Positions 58,901-64,000 of a stretch of 64,000 nt of DNA are shown in pieces. Location: contig OW240914.1 of assembly GCA_933207985.1 (NCBI GenBank), forward strand, positions 131,217,955 to 131,281,954. Direction: 5' to 3'. Source of the DNA: Pelobates cultripes. Lineage: Eukaryota; Chordata; Amphibia; Anura; Pelobatidae. Positions within the stretch are counted from its first letter, which is position 1. Every line of letters starts with the position of its first letter. The notes under the pieces are model-generated. The model was not told the DNA's origin, did not search any database, and worked only from the letters and a program-made list of their open reading frames with translations. Made by a program: the position numbers and the translations under genes.

Positions 58901-61900
58901 TATGTAAATTATCCATTTTGATGTGTCTCTGCTGATGCAGTTGTTCACTTCACAACCTAAAAATCATTGATGTCCTTTACTTAAAGGGATACACAAAAAC
59001 AACTTTACCTTAAAGAAACATTATAGTGTTAGGAATACAAAGCTGTATTCCTAACACTATAGTGTCCTTCTGCCATCCACTCCCTCATGGTCATCCACCA
59101 TGCAAGGGTTAAATTTTTTTTTTTTTTTTTTTAAATATGGAAACACTCAACTTATTCCAGTGCCAAAGTCCCTCGGCGCTGGCTCTGCCTCCTCAGACAT
59201 CTGCGCCATGGGGAACATAATTTGCGTGCGTTGCATGAGCATTGGGCCCTTCAAATTGAAAAAAATTATATATTTAAGGATTACTTATAATTATAAATTT
59301 TAAATGAAAATGTTTACCTCTGTTTTTAAGGAAAATCTTCTGTTTTGCAGCCCAGTTCTCCACCCCACACCCTCCTTCCCTTTTGAAACTAACATTCTGA
59401 TATATTTTACAGATTTAGCAAAATAAGGTGTAAATAAGCAGCCATCTTGCTGATTATGAGGAAATGTTCATTACAGTGTTTGTAACTTTTTGAGTAATTT
59501 GAGAAATCACTGGTTGCCTGTATTCCTGTTTATGTACAACATTTTTACTGCTGCAATAGTGATTTGTTTGCTTTCTAACTTGTTATTCTGTTGTACATTA
59601 TTAATATATGTATATTATTTTTACTCTTCGGATGTGATTTATATTAAAGCAGTAACCCATTGTCAGCTGGAAAGCCCTCTGTATAGAGATTCGCCAGCTG
59701 CATCTGTCCTTTATTGGGTTTGAATATATATCACACCCACTCTTTGGCTTCTTTTTGTTGTTGTTTTTTTCCTAAAGCTACCTAATCCAAAAGCCCTACC
59801 CTAGATCAATTTACTTTGACTGTTGAACTCTTTCCAATTATTAATGTGATTTTGTGCACTGGTGCCCAAACTGTATTTCAAATTCATGGTATGCTGTGTT
59901 CAAAGGCTTGTTGAAACTGTTATAGTTCTACATAATGAAATGCTTGCTTGTGTTTTTTTTTTTTATTTATTTACTGTAATCTTTCAAATGAGGTTGAAAT
60001 TAACAATAAAAAAAATAATGCTTTTCCCTTCTCCTACTGGTTTCCTCATGTGTGTTTCGCCCACTATTTCTTACCATACTCTCTTTAGTCCGGCTTTCCT
60101 TTTTGCTTTGTCCTGAATGTCATTCAATTTCCCCCTAGCCTGTTCTTTCTCATTAATATCTTCACCACAGCTCTGTTTCTGCTCACTCAGCTTAGAATCT
60201 GTTATTTCACTCCGTGTTCTAGTTTTGTACACCTCATAACCCATAATACTTGACCACTTTCTTCTACCATCAGGATCTCAGTAGTCTGGATTTAATTTGT
60301 CCCCGGATCAGTCTTGTATGTCAAATTGTGCGCTTGGGACACATGGAGCTGAAGGATGGGAAAAAGCACACATTTGGCTTAAGGCGGCCTTTTGGAGTGG
60401 CAGGTAGTGGACTCTAACTGCATGAGATACCATAAAGCACTTGTGATATGTAGTACTATAAATTTCTCAGTGGAGTACCATCTCCAGGTCTTTGAACGCA
60501 TGTTGAACAGAGACACACTAGTATGTTTCAACCAAGAAGGCAAGTTCTAGATAACTGCCTACTAAGGTATGTGGCCAACACACATCCGACCATCTACACC
60601 ATATTATAGTGACCTATACATTGTCATTCGCCATATATCCTACAACTGGAAACACAGACAGGATCCAGACAGTGGGGAAAAAAATTTTTTTTTCCCCCAT
60701 TATGTATTTTGTGACCATGGGTGGAACACAAAAGTAAGAAAGAAAAATGCTATGACCCCATTCTTTTACTCCTGTCCTAGTAATACTCTGTATTTTATTT
60801 GCAGTGATGGATATCTCAGATGTGATTCATGGGAAGGTGGATGATGAGGAGAAGCAGTATTTTGTTCCTTTTCAGCAGTACGTATTTCTCTAATGCAGCC
60901 CCCCTTCAAAAACTGACTATCCACTTCGGATGAAAAGGATTGTTTTATACTCTTCATTGGCTTTGGAGTATTTGTACTAAAACTGATTTTCTCCCATCAC
61001 TTAGGATGTCCAAGGAAACTTATATCAGTCAGCGGCAGCTCATCATGTCTCCTTTGACCGCCTCACGTGCAATTGCAGAGAATGAGCCGCTGACTGCCAT
61101 CTACAACAAGGTGATCGCGGCCAAAGAAGTGAACCACAAGGGGCAGGGTATGGAGAGCTTGCAATAGGATGACCTCTGTCTATTACATTAAAGACATTAT
61201 TTATCAATTATTATAATTTAACATATTTTGAGCCTTTACCCAAGAATAAGCAAGCTAGTTCCATAGAATGACACTAATTGTGAGTTATTCAGTGAGCATG
61301 GACTTTTTCCTACAATCATGAAATGGTAAAAGGTTGTAGAGGAGAGGGGTAACTTGTAGATCCTGCATATTCTGCTGTGGGTTGACAGACTGATATAGCA
61401 TGACTTTGTATCCTGGTAAAATATTTTATGAACAAATATGGGATGAGACTGACAAAACAGCTATGGGACACAGTTTCTCTGTTAATCTCTGAGTGAAGCT
61501 TATCATTCTACTCTCACATACATTTTTGTTTTGTTTTCCACTGTTGCCCTCAGGATTGTGGCTTTCCCTCAAGCTTCTACCTGGGGACTTGGTTCAGGTA
61601 CAGAAGGAATATTCTCACCTGGTAGACAGATCAACAGCAGTGGCTCGAAAAATGGGTTTCCCAGAGATCATTTTGCCTGGTATGTAATCATGAGACTTGG
61701 ATAAACTTAGCATTGATACAGTCAAGGGATATTTCAGGCATTTGTGTAAAAAAAAAAAAAAAAAAAAAAGAATTACTTTTTCCATTGCGATTTTTACAGG
61801 AGATGTTCGAAATGACATTTATGTCACTCTGATCCAGGGGGAGTTTGACAAGGGAAAGAAAAAGACACCAAAAAATGTGGAAATTACCCTGTCGGTGCAT

Positions 61901-62182
61901 GACCAAGATGGTACATTGGTTGAGGTATGTTTAACACACTTTCACTGTACTCTTTCTGCATGGAAAAGAGGCGCAGTCCTTTTAGCTGTTTAGCTTGTCA
62001 CTAATTGAGATATTTTATACACATTGCTAAGTATTATTTATGCTTACAGTTTTTTTTAGATTTGTTTCTCTCTCAACTCATAGAAAGCCATACTTCCTGG
62101 AGCTGGGCATGAGGGGATGGCAGAATATAAATCTGTTGTATATTATCAGGTCAAGCAGCCATATTGGTATGAAACAGTGAAG
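17191..62182 (+). CDS. DOCK5: DOCK5 (dedicator of cytokinesis 5), 5' half of gene, 15 coding exons, partial
   Basis: DOCK5 is a DOCK-A family guanine nucleotide exchange factor that, with ELMO, activates Rac at the plasma membrane. The exons are 17191-17233, 23279-23362, 42389-42429, 44728-44780, 54842-54938, 55019-55167, 55808-55943, 56085-56242, 57681-57762, 60274-60403, 60805-60877, 61005-61147, 61554-61679, 61800-61924 and 62084-62182. All introns are GT-AG, and the lengths sum to 1539 nt (513 codons) with no stop. Visible domains: SH3 at about residues 8-72, a helical region to about 438, then the start of DHR-1. The rest of DHR-1 and the DHR-2 GEF domain lie beyond the window. DOCK5 is preferred over DOCK1 and DOCK2 because of the start MARWIPTKR, the [18 protein letters not shown] stretch and the extra exon-12 segment with QRQLIMSPL. 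The paralogue call rests on remembered family sequences, not an alignment. Confidence 0.95.
18643..19059. repeat. Direct repeat, copy 1 (about 410 bp)
   Basis: From TTGTTTCTCTTCCTCTATG to GTCTCCACTTCAGGAGT this segment is nearly identical to 21624-22029. It differs by a few substitutions and two small indels near 18905-18930. The copies lie about 3 kb apart in the same orientation. Confidence 0.93.
19203..19940. repeat. 62-bp minisatellite, about 12 units
   Basis: The unit reads GATAATCTGCAGTCAGATCA, CCTTACATTAGATATAAACC, CAGCACTGTCTGAGCCTGTC, CT. Unit starts fall every 62 bases from about 19235 to 19918, and the edge units are more diverged. Confidence 0.97.
21624..22029. repeat. Direct repeat, copy 2 (about 405 bp)
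   Basis: This is the second copy of the 18643-19059 block. Relative to copy 1 it lacks short stretches at the CAGCAATCT(CTGTTTG) and CTACAAATC positions. High identity suggests a recent duplication, or two copies of one unnamed repeat. Confidence 0.93.
23279..23362 (+). CDS. DOCK5: DOCK5 exon 2 (first half of SH3 domain)
   Basis: The exon follows a pyrimidine-rich TATCCAG acceptor and ends at GTGAGT; it is phase 1 at both ends. It encodes [18 protein letters not shown] and continues to ESYEG. This is the ALYDY-like strand plus the acidic RT loop of an SH3 domain. In DOCK-A proteins this domain binds ELMO and takes part in autoinhibition. It lies 6 kb from exon 1. Confidence 0.95.
27118..28083 (+). 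pseudogene. DIRS gag-like remnant
   Basis: Broken frames encode acidic and lysine-rich segments ([20 protein letters not shown]), then a helical segment at 27784-28083 with [17 protein letters not shown] and [16 protein letters not shown]. The [13 protein letters not shown] stretch resembles the gag-like ORF of DIRS elements as I remember it. A stop at 27658-27660 and others break it. Confidence 0.5.
28065..29130 (+). pseudogene. DIRS-like tyrosine recombinase remnant 2
   Basis: Frame-broken pieces in order: [20 protein letters not shown] (N-terminal, 28130-28200), [18 protein letters not shown], then [20 protein letters not shown] with a catalytic-arginine-like context. Next comes [12 protein letters not shown] (HxxR box, about 28897), and finally [14 protein letters not shown] with the candidate tyrosine after a TAG at 28978-28980. 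At least three disruptions are visible. Confidence 0.75.
29959..30360. mobile_element. T2-like MITE, family C
   Basis: It starts TTAAAGGGACGCTATAGTCA, then has a fold-back around AGAACCACTA...TAGTGGTTCT. The right end is diverged (ACTATAGAGTGCCTG...TTAA). A short related fold-back copy lies at 47175-47259. Confidence 0.6.
32024..32160. repeat. Fold-back repeat
   Basis: GTGAGAATTCAAAGTGAATT at the left and AATTTGAAATTCACTTTAAT at the right are imperfect inverted copies. Related text occurs at 56921-56950 (GAGAATTCAAAGTGAATTTC). Confidence 0.5.
32177..32503. mobile_element. Truncated T2-like MITE, family B
   Basis: It starts TTAAAGGGACACCCTAGATT and is similar to 9115-9579 up to GATAATGCCACAATG. 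It is then cut off by a (TATC)n(TA)n microsatellite at 32503. Confidence 0.6.
32503..32619. repeat. (TATC)n(TA)n microsatellite
   Basis: Several TATC units are followed by an AT dinucleotide run of about 90 bases. Confidence 0.98.
33080..33236 (+). repeat. Retroposon-like repeat ending near TTTGTAGGCGCTTTATAAAT
   Basis: The phrases GTAAGCTCATTGAGCAGG, CTCTGTTCCTGT and GGCGCTTTATAAAT are typical of an abundant frog interspersed repeat whose 3' end abuts microsatellites, as it does here. The family name is not certain. Confidence 0.5.
33246..33370. repeat. (TG)n(TATG)n(TA)n microsatellite
   Basis: A compound simple repeat of about 125 bases, directly downstream of a retroposon-like repeat. 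Confidence 0.97.
34657..36137. mobile_element. Non-autonomous hAT-type element, 1481 bp
   Basis: The ends are TAGAGTTGAGCG and CGCTCAACTCTA, flanked by a perfect 8-bp target duplication ATTATAAG (34649-34656 and 36138-36145), which is the hAT signature. Inside, arms at about 34885-35021 and 35712-35848 are inverted copies of each other (AGGCTGAAAGACC, CTACTCGCTATACC, TCTAGTAAACAGT). Between them is a GC-rich tandem repeat (35300-35665). No transposase remains. Confidence 0.87.
35300..35665. repeat. G/C-rich tandem repeat inside the hAT element, about 60-bp unit
   Basis: Five to six degenerate units of TTAGGGCCCCCACCCGCC, CTCAGGGGTGGGGCCGGGGG and ACAATAGGTCCCCCCCC are present. Confidence 0.85.
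36146..37463. other. Intron 2 DNA without recognised features
   Basis: No gene or clear repeat boundary was seen in this stretch. Short open frames lack any family resemblance. Confidence 0.45.
37464..38395. mobile_element. Non-autonomous hAT-type element, 932 bp
   Basis: The left end is TAGGGCCGGATTAAC and the right end TTAATCTGACCCTG. A perfect 8-bp target duplication ATTTCTTC occupies 37456-37463 and 38396-38403. The interior includes a minisatellite with GGGGACACTGAGACACTAG units (about 37910-38150). No transposase was seen. Confidence 0.82.
37910..38150. repeat. GGGACACTGAGACACTAG-type minisatellite
   Basis: Short degenerate units occur in both orientations (GGGGACACTG and CAGTGTCCCC), so the segment can fold back on itself. 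Confidence 0.75.
40156..41823 (-). mobile_element. Tc1/mariner element, minus strand, split by a CR1-like LINE
   Basis: The end CAGTGCATTCAGAAAGTATT follows TA at 40154-40155. Transposase text reads on the minus strand in two blocks. Block one (41820 down to 41439) has WSDETK and [18 protein letters not shown]. Block two (40597 downward) holds [12 protein letters not shown]. They are separated exactly by the LINE at 40598-41438. In the second block the expected catalytic E is K and a conserved D is I. The other end is lost near 41823. Confidence 0.85.
40598..41438 (+). mobile_element. 5'-truncated CR1-like LINE inserted in the Tc1 element
   Basis: The frame 40637-41350 encodes the RT C-terminal end of a CR1/Rex1-type LINE. 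Landmarks are [64 protein letters not shown]. After the stop, the tail GGGCAGACTAGATGGGCCGA leads to ACATTCTATGTTTCTATG, like the short 3' repeat of CR1 elements. The RT catalytic core is lost by 5' truncation. The frame is uninterrupted, which suggests a fairly young insertion. Confidence 0.85.
41824..42262. repeat. Degenerate repeat with CTTTCCAAAACCYCATAAAA units
   Basis: Three spaced copies of (A)ACTTTC(C/T)(A)AAA(A)CCYCA(T/C)AAAA occur near 41827, 41930 and 42148. Similar following text (GTTGTACTCGTAAAACATCG and GTTGTACTTGTGGGATATCT) indicates units of about 100-220 bp. The family is unnamed. Confidence 0.5.
42389..42429 (+). CDS. DOCK5: DOCK5 exon 3 (SH3 WYRG segment)
   Basis: This 41-nt exon has a CTGTGCAG acceptor and a GTGAGT donor and ends in phase 0. 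It encodes [14 protein letters not shown], containing the SH3 tryptophan (WYRG). It lies about 19 kb downstream of exon 2, behind an intron filled with mobile elements. Confidence 0.93.
42430..44727 (+). other. DOCK5 intron 3
   Basis: About 2.3 kb without other coding sequence. It contains a (TA)n run at 43858-43929. Confidence 0.7.
43858..43929. repeat. (TA)n microsatellite
   Basis: A pure AT dinucleotide run of about 70 bases. Confidence 0.98.
44728..44780 (+). CDS. DOCK5: DOCK5 exon 4 (end of SH3 domain)
   Basis: This 53-nt exon has a TTCATAG acceptor and a GTATGT donor, starting in phase 0 and ending in phase 2. It encodes [25 protein letters not shown] is the conserved final SH3 strand (GxFPxxYV type). 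The next coding exon is 10 kb away. Confidence 0.94.
45430..45832. repeat. AC-rich microsatellite with large AT-centred palindrome (45699-45832)
   Basis: An ACACAC/GACACA-rich array leads into two arms of about 58 bases that are near-perfect inverted copies (CCTTGACACAGATACACACA, ATGGCACATACAAACATATA). They are joined by (AT)n. The right arm ends at CAATG, 45832. Confidence 0.93.
45833..46762 (+). mobile_element. Tc1/mariner element with internal deletion
   Basis: The right end GGTTCACATACTTTTTCTTG continues to CAACTG and is followed by TA (46763-46764). The left end is lost at the palindrome. A transposase frame (45905-46543) has the helix-turn-helix region ([20 protein letters not shown]) and the first catalytic D in WTDETK. 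A frameshift follows, with [12 protein letters not shown] readable in another frame near 46413. A deletion then removes the second D and the E. Confidence 0.88.
45905..46543 (+). pseudogene. Tc1 transposase pseudogene
   Basis: This is the N-terminal two-thirds of a Tc1 transposase: DNA-binding region, [30 protein letters not shown] and [20 protein letters not shown]. It then loses frame. The C-terminus rejoins with CKEEWSRI and GGSTSY. At 212 codons it is far shorter than the usual 340 or so, and the catalytic triad is incomplete. Confidence 0.87.
46764..46960. repeat. ACACAT-rich simple repeat with short (AT)n
   Basis: CACATACACA/TGACACATA text continues the array present upstream of the Tc1 copy. 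This suggests that the transposon inserted into a longer AC-rich array. Confidence 0.8.
47175..47259. repeat. Short T2-like fold-back (family C)
   Basis: TTAAAAGGCC at the left and GGGTCCCTTTAA at the right flank a hairpin AGAACCACTACACT...AGTGGTTCT. It is related to the end of 29959-30360. Confidence 0.5.
47590..48470. repeat. GTAAGGGATGCATTGTGTGTTT-type minisatellite interrupted by a MITE
   Basis: Units of about 20-25 bases with AAGGGATGCATTGTGTG and variants occur on both sides of the MITE at 47739-48200. Confidence 0.75.
47739..48200 (+). mobile_element. T2/Kolobok-like MITE, family A, copy 3
   Basis: TTAACGGACCACTATAGGCA at the left and CTCTAGTGATCCTTTAA at the right. The interior matches copy 1, including the CAGACCACTTCAG hairpin. 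It is inserted in a GTGT-rich minisatellite. Confidence 0.85.
48480..49440. repeat. CTCCCCTGCCCCTTAGTG-type pyrimidine-rich tandem repeat interrupted by a MITE
   Basis: Units such as CCCCTTAGTGGTCTCCCCTG occur at 48480-48669 and 49170-49440, on both sides of MITE copy 4. Confidence 0.8.
48670..49169 (-). mobile_element. T2/Kolobok-like MITE, family A, copy 4
   Basis: The element is TTAA-bounded, 500 bp, starting TTAAAGGACCACTATAGTGC and ending GAGTGGTCCTTTAA. It is in reverse orientation to copy 1 and very similar in sequence to copy 5 at 58289-58791. Confidence 0.88.
49612..50514 (-). repeat. 3' LTR (minus-strand orientation)
   Basis: This copy is 903 bp, preceded on the minus strand by the purine tract. 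The shared text is close to identical with the 5' LTR. Confidence 0.88.
50515..52345 (-). other. LTR-element interior with gag-like N-terminal frame and about 260-bp tandem repeats
   Basis: A minus-strand frame at 52280-52080 encodes a 66-residue segment (with [20 protein letters not shown]) that might be a degenerate gag start. Downstream frames are Gln/Ser/Pro/Gly-rich and repeat blocks such as [17 protein letters not shown]. Two and a half direct repeats of about 260 bp underlie this (starting near 51317, 51571 and 51835). No enzyme motifs were found. Confidence 0.55.
52326..52343 (-). other. Primer binding site, tRNA-Leu type
   Basis: The minus strand reads TGTTGGCAGCGGTGGGAT directly after the 5' LTR. 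It is complementary to a tRNA ending ATCCCACCGCTGCCA plus CCA, as in vertebrate tRNA-Leu(AAG), with one mismatch in the CCA part. Confidence 0.7.
52346..53357 (-). repeat. 5' LTR (minus-strand orientation)
   Basis: This copy is about 1012 bp. Compared with the other LTR it contains about 21 extra bases at 52565-52585 and about 94 extra at about 53095-53190. The remaining sequence is nearly identical. Confidence 0.88.
54046..54655. mobile_element. T2-like MITE, family D, 610 bp
   Basis: TTAA-bounded, with left end TTAAAGGATCACTATAGGGT and right end GACTATAGTGTCCCTTTAA. The TTAAAGGAT start fits T2 ends only loosely. It lies just upstream of DOCK5 exon 5. Confidence 0.75.
54842..54938 (+). CDS. 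DOCK5: DOCK5 exon 5
   Basis: The exon has a TTTCAG acceptor and a GTGAGT donor. It encodes [20 protein letters not shown] followed by [12 protein letters not shown]. This matches the DOCK-A region after the SH3 domain ([14 protein letters not shown]). It takes phase 2 to phase 0. Confidence 0.94.
55019..55167 (+). CDS. DOCK5: DOCK5 exon 6
   Basis: The exon has a TCTTACAG acceptor and a GTAAAC donor. It encodes [20 protein letters not shown], then [20 protein letters not shown] and VTAKIDYGN. [29 protein letters not shown] is a hallmark stretch of DOCK-A proteins. Only 80 nt of intron separates it from exon 5. Confidence 0.96.
55808..55943 (+). CDS. DOCK5: DOCK5 exon 7
   Basis: The exon has a TGTACAG acceptor and a donor beginning GTACTG, which is weaker than consensus. 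It encodes [20 protein letters not shown], then [20 protein letters not shown] and IQEET. The LGLDLVVR and [11 protein letters not shown] blocks match DOCK5. It ends in phase 0. Confidence 0.95.
56085..56242 (+). CDS. DOCK5: DOCK5 exon 8
   Basis: The exon has a CTGACAG acceptor and a GTAAGA donor. It encodes a divergent start ([11 protein letters not shown]), then [20 protein letters not shown] and [15 protein letters not shown]. The HTYxLYVN, NFVCN and EDAEL motifs match DOCK5. It ends in phase 2. Confidence 0.94.
57681..57762 (+). CDS. DOCK5: DOCK5 exon 9
   Basis: The exon has a GCTTGCAG acceptor and a GTAAGT donor. It encodes [20 protein letters not shown] followed by NNLQAVFT. [14 protein letters not shown] and LNNLQAVFT are conserved DOCK5 blocks. 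It ends in phase 0. Confidence 0.96.
58289..58791 (-). mobile_element. T2/Kolobok-like MITE, family A, copy 5
   Basis: TTAA-bounded, starting TTAAAGGACCACTATAGTGC and ending CGAGTGGTCCTTTAA. It is very similar to 48670-49169 and lies in DOCK5 intron 9, in reverse orientation relative to copy 1. Confidence 0.9.
60274..60403 (+). CDS. DOCK5: DOCK5 exon 10
   Basis: The exon has an ACCATCAG acceptor and a GTAGTG donor. It encodes [20 protein letters not shown], then [20 protein letters not shown] and GVA. The short GKKHT segment before [12 protein letters not shown] distinguishes DOCK5 from DOCK1 and DOCK2 in remembered family sequences. It ends in phase 1. Confidence 0.96.
60805..60877 (+). CDS. 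DOCK5: DOCK5 exon 11
   Basis: The exon has a TTTGCAG acceptor. It encodes [20 protein letters not shown] then VPFQ. The donor is read as GTACGT, leaving CA of a split glutamine codon. Phase 2 then agrees with exon 12, whose first base is G (CAG, then ATG). Confidence 0.94.
61005..61147 (+). CDS. DOCK5: DOCK5 exon 12 (paralogue-diagnostic insert)
   Basis: The exon has a CACTTAG acceptor and a GTATGG donor. It encodes [20 protein letters not shown], then [20 protein letters not shown] and EVNHKGQ. The [14 protein letters not shown] segment is present in DOCK5 and, as I recall, absent from the equivalent place in DOCK1 and DOCK2. The end of the exon ([15 protein letters not shown]) is shared by DOCK1 and DOCK5. 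Confidence 0.95.
61554..61679 (+). CDS. DOCK5: DOCK5 exon 13
   Basis: The exon has a GCCCTCAG acceptor and a GTATGT donor. It encodes [20 protein letters not shown], then [20 protein letters not shown] and [16 protein letters not shown] and FPEIILPGD are conserved DOCK-A motifs immediately before the DHR-1 domain. Confidence 0.96.
61800..61924 (+). CDS. DOCK5: DOCK5 exon 14 (start of DHR-1)
   Basis: The exon has a TTTTTACAG acceptor and a GTATGT donor. It encodes [20 protein letters not shown], then [20 protein letters not shown] and [13 protein letters not shown] opens the DHR-1 (C2-like) domain, which in this family binds phosphoinositides. It ends in phase 0. Confidence 0.96.
62084..62182 (+). 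CDS. DOCK5: DOCK5 exon 15 (DHR-1 continued; last exon in window)
   Basis: The exon has an ACTCATAG acceptor and a GTGAGT donor, 99 nt, phase 0 to 0. It encodes [20 protein letters not shown] then [27 protein letters not shown] is a DHR-1 hallmark. I saw no exon matching the next expected block between 62183 and 64000, so the gene continues outside the window. Confidence 0.96.
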
Positions 62183-62769
62183 GTGAGTGGTGGGAATATC
62201 AACCTCCTATATTTGTGTTTTTAATTTTTGTTTTTTGGTATGTATTAAAGGGTTGATCATTGGCTGTACATTTCCTGCTTCGTTGTACCCAAATGTTAGT
62301 TTTTTTTTTTCGTTCCACACCATAACTCTATTCTTACCCTGTTTTTCTCTATTCTAGTATACACCTACCGAACACTCTGTCTCTCTCTACACTTTCATTC
62401 TTTTCCACCTGCACTCCAGTAATCCAGTGTGTCTGGAAAAAAGTGTGTGGATGTGCTAAAAAACAAGAGATAATAAAAAGAGTTTTTTCCCTTTTCTGTC
62501 ACTTTGGGTAAATAGGTTTGTATAAATATAAACATATGTTAATAACCAAGCCTATAATATAAGTAAGGGAACAGGGTGTATTAAGTAAGTGGTTAAACAA
62601 ATGAGTCAATAAAGCCCTCACTTAAGCAAGCTAAATTTAATAAATAAGCATCCCTGAATACTAAAAATAGTAAGAGATAGACAAAGTAGGTTCAAAAGAT
62701 AAATATATTCCTTATACTTATAAAAGCATAACGTCACAGGGTAAAATCCAAATAACTAGGCTAAGTAAC

Positions 62770-63713
62770 CATAGGCGTGCGCACGGGGTGTGCCGGGTGT
62801 GCCCGGGCACACCCTAATCCCCGCGGCACGCCTATGTATATTGAGACCGGCAGGGGAAATCTCAGGATCTCCCCTGTCGGCTCATGCAGAGCCGGCGCTA
62901 TCCGAGCGCCGGCTCTGCTCTCAGCCTCCCTCCCCACTGACCCACATGCAGGGAGGGAGGCAGGAGAGGACCCGGCGGAGCTATTGCCGGCAGCTCCGCC
63001 GGGTTCCTCTCGCGAGATATGAGCGTTGCCACGGCAACGCTCAAATCTCGCAAGAGTGAACTCTAGCCCCACAGGGGGCTAGAGTTCACTCTCCACTGTA
63101 CCACCAGGGAAAGCAGCAGCACTATCCCCCCCTCCCTACAAAAGGTAAGAAGGGAGGGGGGATAGCAATTAATGTACCCCCACAATCACCCACACACAGC
63201 ACACATACACACACAGCACACATACACACACAGACATACGGCACCCACACGCATACAGTACTCACACACATTACCCACACACATACAGCACCCACAGACA
63301 CAGCACCCACAGACACATACAGCACCCTCACAAACACACAAACAGCACCCTCACACACACACAGCACACTAACAGCACCCTCACACACACACAGCACACT
63401 AACAGTACCCTCACAAACACAAACAGGACCCTAACACACACACAGCACACTACCAGTACCCTCACACACAAACAGCACCCTCACACACAGTACATTAACA
63501 GCACCCTCACAAGCGCACACAAACCGCACCCTCACACACAGTACATTAACAGCATCCTCACAAGCACGCACACACAAACACCCTCACCCACATAGCGCAC
63601 TACCAGCACCGTCACACACACATCACACTAACAGCACCCTCATACAGCACACACACACACACAGCAGTGTGTGTATGTGTGTATATATGTGTGTGTGTGT
63701 GTGTGTGTATATG

Positions 63714-63744
<31 letters not shown>

Positions 63745-63814
63745 ATATATATATGCGGCGTGTGCTTGTGCTTTAGGGTGCACACCCTAATGCAATAGGC
63801 TGCGCACGCCTATG
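62770..63814. mobile_element. Non-autonomous hAT-like element, 1045 bp
   Basis: The left end CATAGGCGTGCGCA is matched by TGCGCACGCCTATG at the right (14 perfect inverted bases). The flanks TAAGTAAC and TAAGTAAA match at 7 of 8 bases. A further inverted pair, GGTGTGC/GCACACCCTAAT, lies just inside. The left interior is GC-rich; the right half is an ACACACAGCACCC satellite (63170-63720). Confidence 0.75.
63170..63735. repeat. CACACACAGCACCCTCACA minisatellite and (TG)n(TA)n tracts
   Basis: Degenerate units around CAGCACCCTCACACACAC are followed by TGTGTGTG and an ATATAT palindromic stretch. Confidence 0.93.
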
Positions 63815-64000
63815 TAAGTAAAACAGTATAAGATTATTTTCTTGATTCATTCCTCTAATACACCTATCTTTTGTTTGGTTGTCAGCATTTCTAGACCATA
63901 AACATTTCTTACCTGAATTGTGTACCATTTTTTCCTGTTAGATCTCTTTACACACCAGGTGCCTTTCTTCTAAGATTTCCATCATAGCCATATATATTGT
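63815..64000 (+). other. DOCK5 intron 15, right edge
   Basis: No exon was recognised in the remaining bases. Confidence 0.5.

Larger units (their letters stand above)
55168..60273 (+). other. DOCK5 introns 6-9
   Basis: Intronic DNA between exons 6 and 10. Besides the exons and the MITE at 58289-58791, only scattered low-complexity tracts and a fold-back fragment at 56890-57030 were seen. Confidence 0.7.

Noticed and set aside
63122..63397. Cys/Val-rich minus frame resembling a secreted peptide
   Set aside because: Low-complexity translation of a CACACAGCACCC satellite.

Overview
This window is vertebrate nuclear DNA, most likely from a frog or toad. It is intron-rich and gene-poor, and it is dense in amphibian-style repeats: TTAA-flanked T2/Kolobok-like MITEs, DIRS-type tyrosine-recombinase retrotransposons, hAT-type elements, Tc1/mariner remnants and a CR1-like LINE with an ATTCTATG-type tail. 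No genus can be named from the sequence alone. A run of 100 Ns (14661-14760) marks an assembly gap.

The only functional-looking protein gene I could read is the 5' half of DOCK5, on the + strand. It has 15 coding exons between 17191 and 62182. All have canonical splice sites and the reading phases agree throughout, giving 513 codons. Exons 1-4 encode the N-terminus and SH3 domain. Exons 5-13 encode the helical/linker region. Exons 14-15 begin the DHR-1 (C2-like) domain. The gene runs off the right edge. Intron 1 is about 6 kb, intron 2 about 19 kb and intron 4 about 10 kb; these large introns hold most of the mobile DNA.

Layout. 1-6.0 kb: a T2-like MITE, then a DIRS-like element (about 765-6005) with inverted ends. 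Its RT is gutted and its 5' half is occupied by an antisense TMEM87 retropseudogene and an unclassified GC-rich block. 6-10.4 kb: MITEs and unassigned DNA. 10.46-12.5 kb: a 39-bp minisatellite of about 52 units, carrying a GC box in most units and fused to an inverted MITE pair. 13-17.2 kb: repeats, the gap, several tandem arrays and the upstream region of DOCK5. 17.2-23.3 kb: exon 1 and intron 1, with a 62-bp minisatellite and a duplicated 400-bp block. 23.3-42.4 kb: intron 2, with a second DIRS-like element lacking RT, two hAT-type elements with perfect 8-bp target duplications, and a Tc1 copy split by a CR1 LINE. 42.4-54.8 kb: exons 3-4, then intron 4 with a large palindrome, another broken Tc1, MITEs inserted into tandem repeats, and a complete but non-coding LTR retrotransposon (target duplication GGAGC, primer site matching tRNA-Leu). 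54.8-62.2 kb: exons 5-15, compactly arranged. 62.8-63.8 kb: a further hAT-like element.

No CRISPR array, rRNA gene or tRNA gene was seen. I found no convincing new multi-gene system. The most unusual structures are the nested and deleted DIRS elements, the minisatellite-MITE junction and the non-autonomous LTR element.
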